In this document: one piece after another, positions 60,993 to 64,000 of the stretch
Position numbering within the stretch: position 1 is the first letter of the stretch
Layout: each line of letters starts with the position of its first letter
Origin: Siculibacillus lacustris
GTDB lineage: Bacteria > Pseudomonadota > Alphaproteobacteria > Rhizobiales > Ancalomicrobiaceae
Length of the DNA: 64,000 nucleotides
Direction: 5' to 3'
NCBI RefSeq assembly: GCF_004328075.1
Contig: NZ_SJFN01000002.1
Location: forward strand, 1-64,000
The notes under the pieces: model-generated
Seen by the model: only the letters and a program-made list of their open reading frames with translations
Told to the model about the DNA's origin: nothing
Databases searched by the model: none
Program-made: the position numbers and the translations under genes

Positions 60993-63758
60993 TCAGCCGG
61001 TGTTGCGCAGGCCGGCGGCGATGCCGTTGATCGAGATCAGGATGCCGCGCTGGGTCTTCTCCTCGCGCAACCCGTCGCGCCAGCGTCGCAGCATCTCGAC
61101 CTGGAGGTGATTGAGCGGCGCGATATAGGCGAAACGGTGGGCGATCGAGCGGGCCAGCGTCGGATTGTCGGCGAGACGGCCGGTGGCGCCGGTGATCCGG
61201 GCGAGGGCGTCGACGGTGCGCTGCCACTCGCTCTCGATCGCCTGGAACACCCGCTCGGCCAGCGCCTTGTCGGGCACCAGATCGGCATAGCGACGGGCCA
61301 TGCCGAGGTCGGCCTTGGCCAGCACCATGTCCATGTTGGATATCAGGGTGCGGAAGAACGGCCAGTCGGTGTTCATCTGCGCGAGCAGGGCCCAGGTGGT
61401 GTCGGGGTCGGCGGCGACCGCTTCGGCGATCGCCGAGCCGAAGCCGTACCAGCCGGGCAGCGTCACCCGGCTCTGGCCCCAGGAGAAGCCCCAGGGGATG
61501 GCGCGCAGGTCCTCGATGCGGCGGGTGGCCTTCCGCGAGGCGGGGCGCGAACCGATGTTGAGCTGGGCGATCTCGGCGATCGGCGTGGCGGCGAAGAAAT
61601 AGTCGGTGAAGCCGGGGGTGTCGTAGACCAGCGCGCGATAGGCGAGCCGGCTCGATTCCGAGATCTTGGCGGCCAGTTCGAGGAAGGCCGGCGTGGCCTT
61701 CTCGCTGCGCTGCAGCAGGCTCGCCTCGAGGGCGGCGGCCATCAGCGTCTCGAGATTGCGCCGACCGATCTCCGGATTGGCGTACTTCGCATTGATCACT
61801 TCGCCCTGTTCGGTGAGGCGGATCTGGCCCTTCACGGTGCCGGGGGGCTGGGCGACGATCGCCTCGTAGGACGGGCCGCCGCCGCGCCCGACGGCGCCGC
61901 CGCGCCCGTGGAACAGACGCATGGCGATGCCGGGCTTGGTGTCGAACAGCCGGGCGAGCGCGGTCGAGGAGCGGTAGAGCTCCCAGTTGGAGGTGAAGTA
62001 GCCGCCGTCCTTGTTGCTGTCGGAGTAGCCGAGCATGATGTCCTGCTCGCCGCCGGACGAGCGGATCAGCGCCTCGACCCCGGGCAGGTCGTAGAAGGCG
62101 CGCATGATCGGCTCGGCGGCGCGCAGGTCCTCGATGGTCTCGAACAGCGGCACGACGATCAAGTCGACCTTGGCCGACGCCGCCTCGTGCGAGGCCAGCG
62201 TGCCGGTCATCAACCCGCACTCCTTCTGCAGCAGCAGCACTTCGAGCAGGTCGGAAACGGTCTCGGTGTGGCTGATGATGTAGTGGCGGATGGCGTCGGC
62301 GCCGTAGTCGCGGCGCAGGCGACGAGCGGTCTCGAAGATCGTCAGCTCGCTGGTCGCGAGCTCCGAATAGGCGACGTTGGGCACCCGGAGCGGGCGCGGA
62401 TCGGCGAGCAGCTTCAGCAGCAGGGCCTGACGCGCCGCCTCGTCGAGGGCGAGATAGTCGGCCTCGACGCGGGCATGGGCGAGGAGCTCGGCGACCACCA
62501 ACTCGTGCTGGTCGGAGCTCTGGCGCAGGTCGGTGGTGGCGAGGTGGAAGCCGAAGACCTCGACGGCGCGGATCAGCGGCGCCAGCCGAATCGGGATCAG
62601 CGGCGCGCCGTGATTGCGGCGCAGCGAGTCCTCGATGATCTTCAGATCGGCGAGGAACGCCGCGGCGCTGTCGTAGGCCGCGGCGGGCGCGACCTCGTGG
62701 CGCAGCACGTCCTTGCCGGTGAGGTTGCGCAGCGTGGCGGCGAGGCGGGCATAGACCCCGACCAGGGCGCGGCGATAGGGCTCGTCCTGGCGCTGGGCGC
62801 TGGTGTCGGGCGAGGCGTCGGCGAGCGCCCGGAGTTCGGCGGAATGGACCACCAGGATGCGCGACACCGACAGTTCGCCGCCGAGCTCGTGGACTTCCGC
62901 CAGATAGTGCTCGAGCACCGTCTCGGCATGGCGGGTCATGGCGGTGACGAGCGTCGCGGCGGTGACGTTGGGATTGCCGTCGCGATCGCCGCCGATCCAG
63001 TTGCCCATCCGGAAGAACGGTGCGACCGGCCGACCGACGTGGCTCTCGAGCTCGGCGTAGAGGCGCGGGATCTCCTTGAGGAAGGTCGAGCGGTAGTAGC
63101 CGAGGGCGTTCTCGATCTCGTCTTCGACGGTCAGCTTGACGAAGCGCAGGATCCGGGTCTGCCACAGCTGGGCGACGCGGGCCTTGATCTGGACCTCGTT
63201 GGCGGCGCGGTCGCGGGGATTGCACAGGCGGTCGCGGGAAGCGAGCAGTTCGGCGATGGCGCGCTCGGCGTCGAGGATGCTCTTGCGCTGGACCTCGGTC
63301 GGATGGGCGGTCAGCACCGGCGACACCCAGGCGCGCTGGAGGGCGCGGGCGACCGCGGCGCCGTCGACGCCGGCTTCGGCGAAGCGGTCGAAGGCGCGGT
63401 CGAGGCCGCCGTTGCGGTGTTCGTCGCGGTCGTGATGGACGGCGCGGCGGCGCAGGTGGTGGCAGTCCTCGGCGAGATTGGCGAGGTGGGAGAAATAGGT
63501 GAAGGCGCGGATCACCGACACCGTCTCCGACGGGCTGAGGCGCTTGAGGAGCGCGTCGAGACCGCGGCCGGCTTCGGCGTCGGCGTTGCGCTGGAAGGCC
63601 ACCGACAGGCGGCGAATCGCCTCGACCACCTCGAAGGCGGCCTCGCCGTCCTGCTCGCGGACGATGTCGCCGAGGATCTGGCCGAGCAGCCGAATGTCGT
63701 CGAACAGCGGGCGGTCCTTGTCGGCATCGTCGACGGCGGGATCCAGGGTGGCGTCCAT
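60993..63758 (-). CDS. ppc: Phosphoenolpyruvate carboxylase
   Basis: 921 residues from the ATG at 63758; a TTG one codon upstream is equally near GAGAGGA. It carboxylates phosphoenolpyruvate to oxaloacetate to refill the citric-acid cycle. The catalytic His is in [14 protein letters not shown] near residue 140; other conserved blocks are [35 protein letters not shown], the glycine-rich [20 protein letters not shown], and the C-terminal end [10 protein letters not shown]. Confidence 0.96.
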   Translation of the reverse strand: MDATLDPAVDDADKDRPLFDDIRLLGQILGDIVREQDGEAAFEVVEAIRRLSVAFQRNADAEAGRGLDALLKRLSPSETVSVIRAFTYFSHLANLAEDCHHLRRRAVHHDRDEHRNGGLDRAFDRFAEAGVDGAAVARALQRAWVSPVLTAHPTEVQRKSILDAERAIAELLASRDRLCNPRDRAANEVQIKARVAQLWQTRILRFVKLTVEDEIENALGYYRSTFLKEIPRLYAELESHVGRPVAPFFRMGNWIGGDRDGNPNVTAATLVTAMTRHAETVLEHYLAEVHELGGELSVSRILVVHSAELRALADASPDTSAQRQDEPYRRALVGVYARLAATLRNLTGKDVLRHEVAPAAAYDSAAAFLADLKIIEDSLRRNHGAPLIPIRLAPLIRAVEVFGFHLATTDLRQSSDQHELVVAELLAHARVEADYLALDEAARQALLLKLLADPRPLRVPNVAYSELATSELTIFETARRLRRDYGADAIRHYIISHTETVSDLLEVLLLQKECGLMTGTLASHEAASAKVDLIVVPLFETIEDLRAAEPIMRAFYDLPGVEALIRSSGGEQDIMLGYSDSNKDGGYFTSNWELYRSSTALARLFDTKPGIAMRLFHGRGGAVGRGGGPSYEAIVAQPPGTVKGQIRLTEQGEVINAKYANPEIGRRNLETLMAAALEASLLQRSEKATPAFLELAAKISESSRLAYRALVYDTPGFTDYFFAATPIAEIAQLNIGSRPASRKATRRIEDLRAIPWGFSWGQSRVTLPGWYGFGSAIAEAVAADPDTTWALLAQMNTDWPFFRTLISNMDMVLAKADLGMARRYADLVPDKALAERVFQAIESEWQRTVDALARITGATGRLADNPTLARSIAHRFAYIAPLNHLQVEMLRRWRDGLREEKTQRGILISINGIAAGLRNTG

Positions 63759-63801
63759 CAATTTCGGTCCTCTCGTCGGCGGCAGGGGCGGCCGAGGCCT
63801 G

Positions 63802-63836
63802 CGTAAGGGTCGGCACCCTCGGGTGGTTCCCTTACG
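63802..63836. other. Two-part hairpin upstream of ppc
   Basis: CGTAAGGG (63802-63809) and CCCTTACG (63829-63836) form an 8-bp stem that encloses a smaller one, CACCC-TC-GGGTG. It lies 43 bp before the ppc start and 54 bp beyond the stop of the upstream gene on the same strand. It could end that upstream transcript or fold in the ppc leader; no T-run follows. Confidence 0.45.
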
Positions 63837-63890
63837 ACTTTAGCACGATGATCCGCGACGACCAGTCGTCTCGGGGCCCCGATCGCGCGA

Positions 63891-64000
63891 TCAACCGGTG
63901 ACGAAGTCCCACATCAGCTTGGCGATCAACGAGACCACCACCACCAGGAAGGCGCGGCGCAGGAACACCGAGCCCCAGCGGATGGCGATGCGGGCGCCGA
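63891..64000 (-). CDS. TauE/SafE-family (sulfite exporter-like) membrane protein, C-terminal end only
   Basis: Only the last 36 codons are inside the window; the gene continues past the right edge. The visible end, ARIAIRWGSVFLRRAFLVVV then SLIAKLMWDFVTG, matches the final helix of TauE/SafE permeases, where IRxGxxFxRxxFLVVV and a Lys-Leu-xx-Asp tail recur. Same strand as ppc, 132 bp upstream. Assignment rests on a short segment. Confidence 0.5.
   Translation of the reverse strand, partial: GARIAIRWGSVFLRRAFLVVVVSLIAKLMWDFVTG

Noticed and set aside
60480..63806. 1,108-codon plus-strand frame opposite ppc
   Set aside because: Antisense shadow of ppc and the methyltransferase gene.
1..64000. 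CRISPR arrays, prophage, transposase genes, rRNA genes
   Set aside because: No regularly spaced direct repeats, no structural phage or transposase motifs and no rRNA sequence were seen.

Overview
The window is very GC-rich DNA (around 70% by eye) that reads as the chromosome of an alphaproteobacterium, most likely of the Hyphomicrobiales (Rhizobiales). The indications are an Aap-type amino-acid transporter, HWE-family and NarL-type sensor kinases, TRAP transporters with Tat-type binding proteins, a Ppx/GppA phosphatase followed directly by rlmE, an EF-hand protein with Ser/Thr linkers, and a short-form psd-pssA pair. The genus is not determined. No phage genes, transposases, integrases, rRNA genes or CRISPR arrays are visible.

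Positions 1-38,000 form a dense catabolic and uptake region for acidic or short sugars and amino acids. In order: uronate isomerase uxaC (cut by the left edge) with an ExuT-like hexuronate permease; an iron(III)-type ABC transporter whose ATPase gene converges on its permease and binding-protein genes; a soluble HWE histidine kinase; a four-carbon sugar-acid module (PdxA2-type dehydrogenase diverging from a DUF1537 kinase, a DeoR regulator and a class I aldolase); a TRAP transporter with fused membrane subunits; a VOC protein; an operon of DHDPS-family lyase, Na+/solute symporter and cytoplasmic sialidase-fold protein; an IclR regulator with an iron alcohol dehydrogenase; a ribose-type ABC operon led by an SMP-30 lactonase; a GAF-domain kinase and response regulator; aapQ-aapM, a small dual-specificity phosphatase and aapJ (no ATPase gene present); and galactarate dehydratase with a short-chain dehydrogenase.

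A tRNA-Gln(CUG) gene on the minus strand lies at 38.5 kb with its 3' end pointing into the catabolic region. To its right the content becomes mostly core: ppx with a long disordered N-terminus plus rlmE, an EF-hand protein, ilvD, an AEC permease, a RecD-like helicase, allantoinase puuE, pssA and psd, an Atm1-type ABC exporter, a LOG-family enzyme, an acyltransferase, cimA (which with ilvD points to isoleucine synthesis through citramalate), cysS, a methyltransferase, ppc, and the end of a TauE/SafE-type membrane protein.

The most interesting material is the 12.6-28.9 kb catabolic block, which contains an unassigned sialidase-fold family in a sugar-acid operon and a shared 10-bp palindrome in two promoter regions. 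Also notable are a divergent operator-like element in the four-carbon acid module, a pair of dispersed imperfect palindromic repeats, and several hairpins that span the stop codons of convergent genes.
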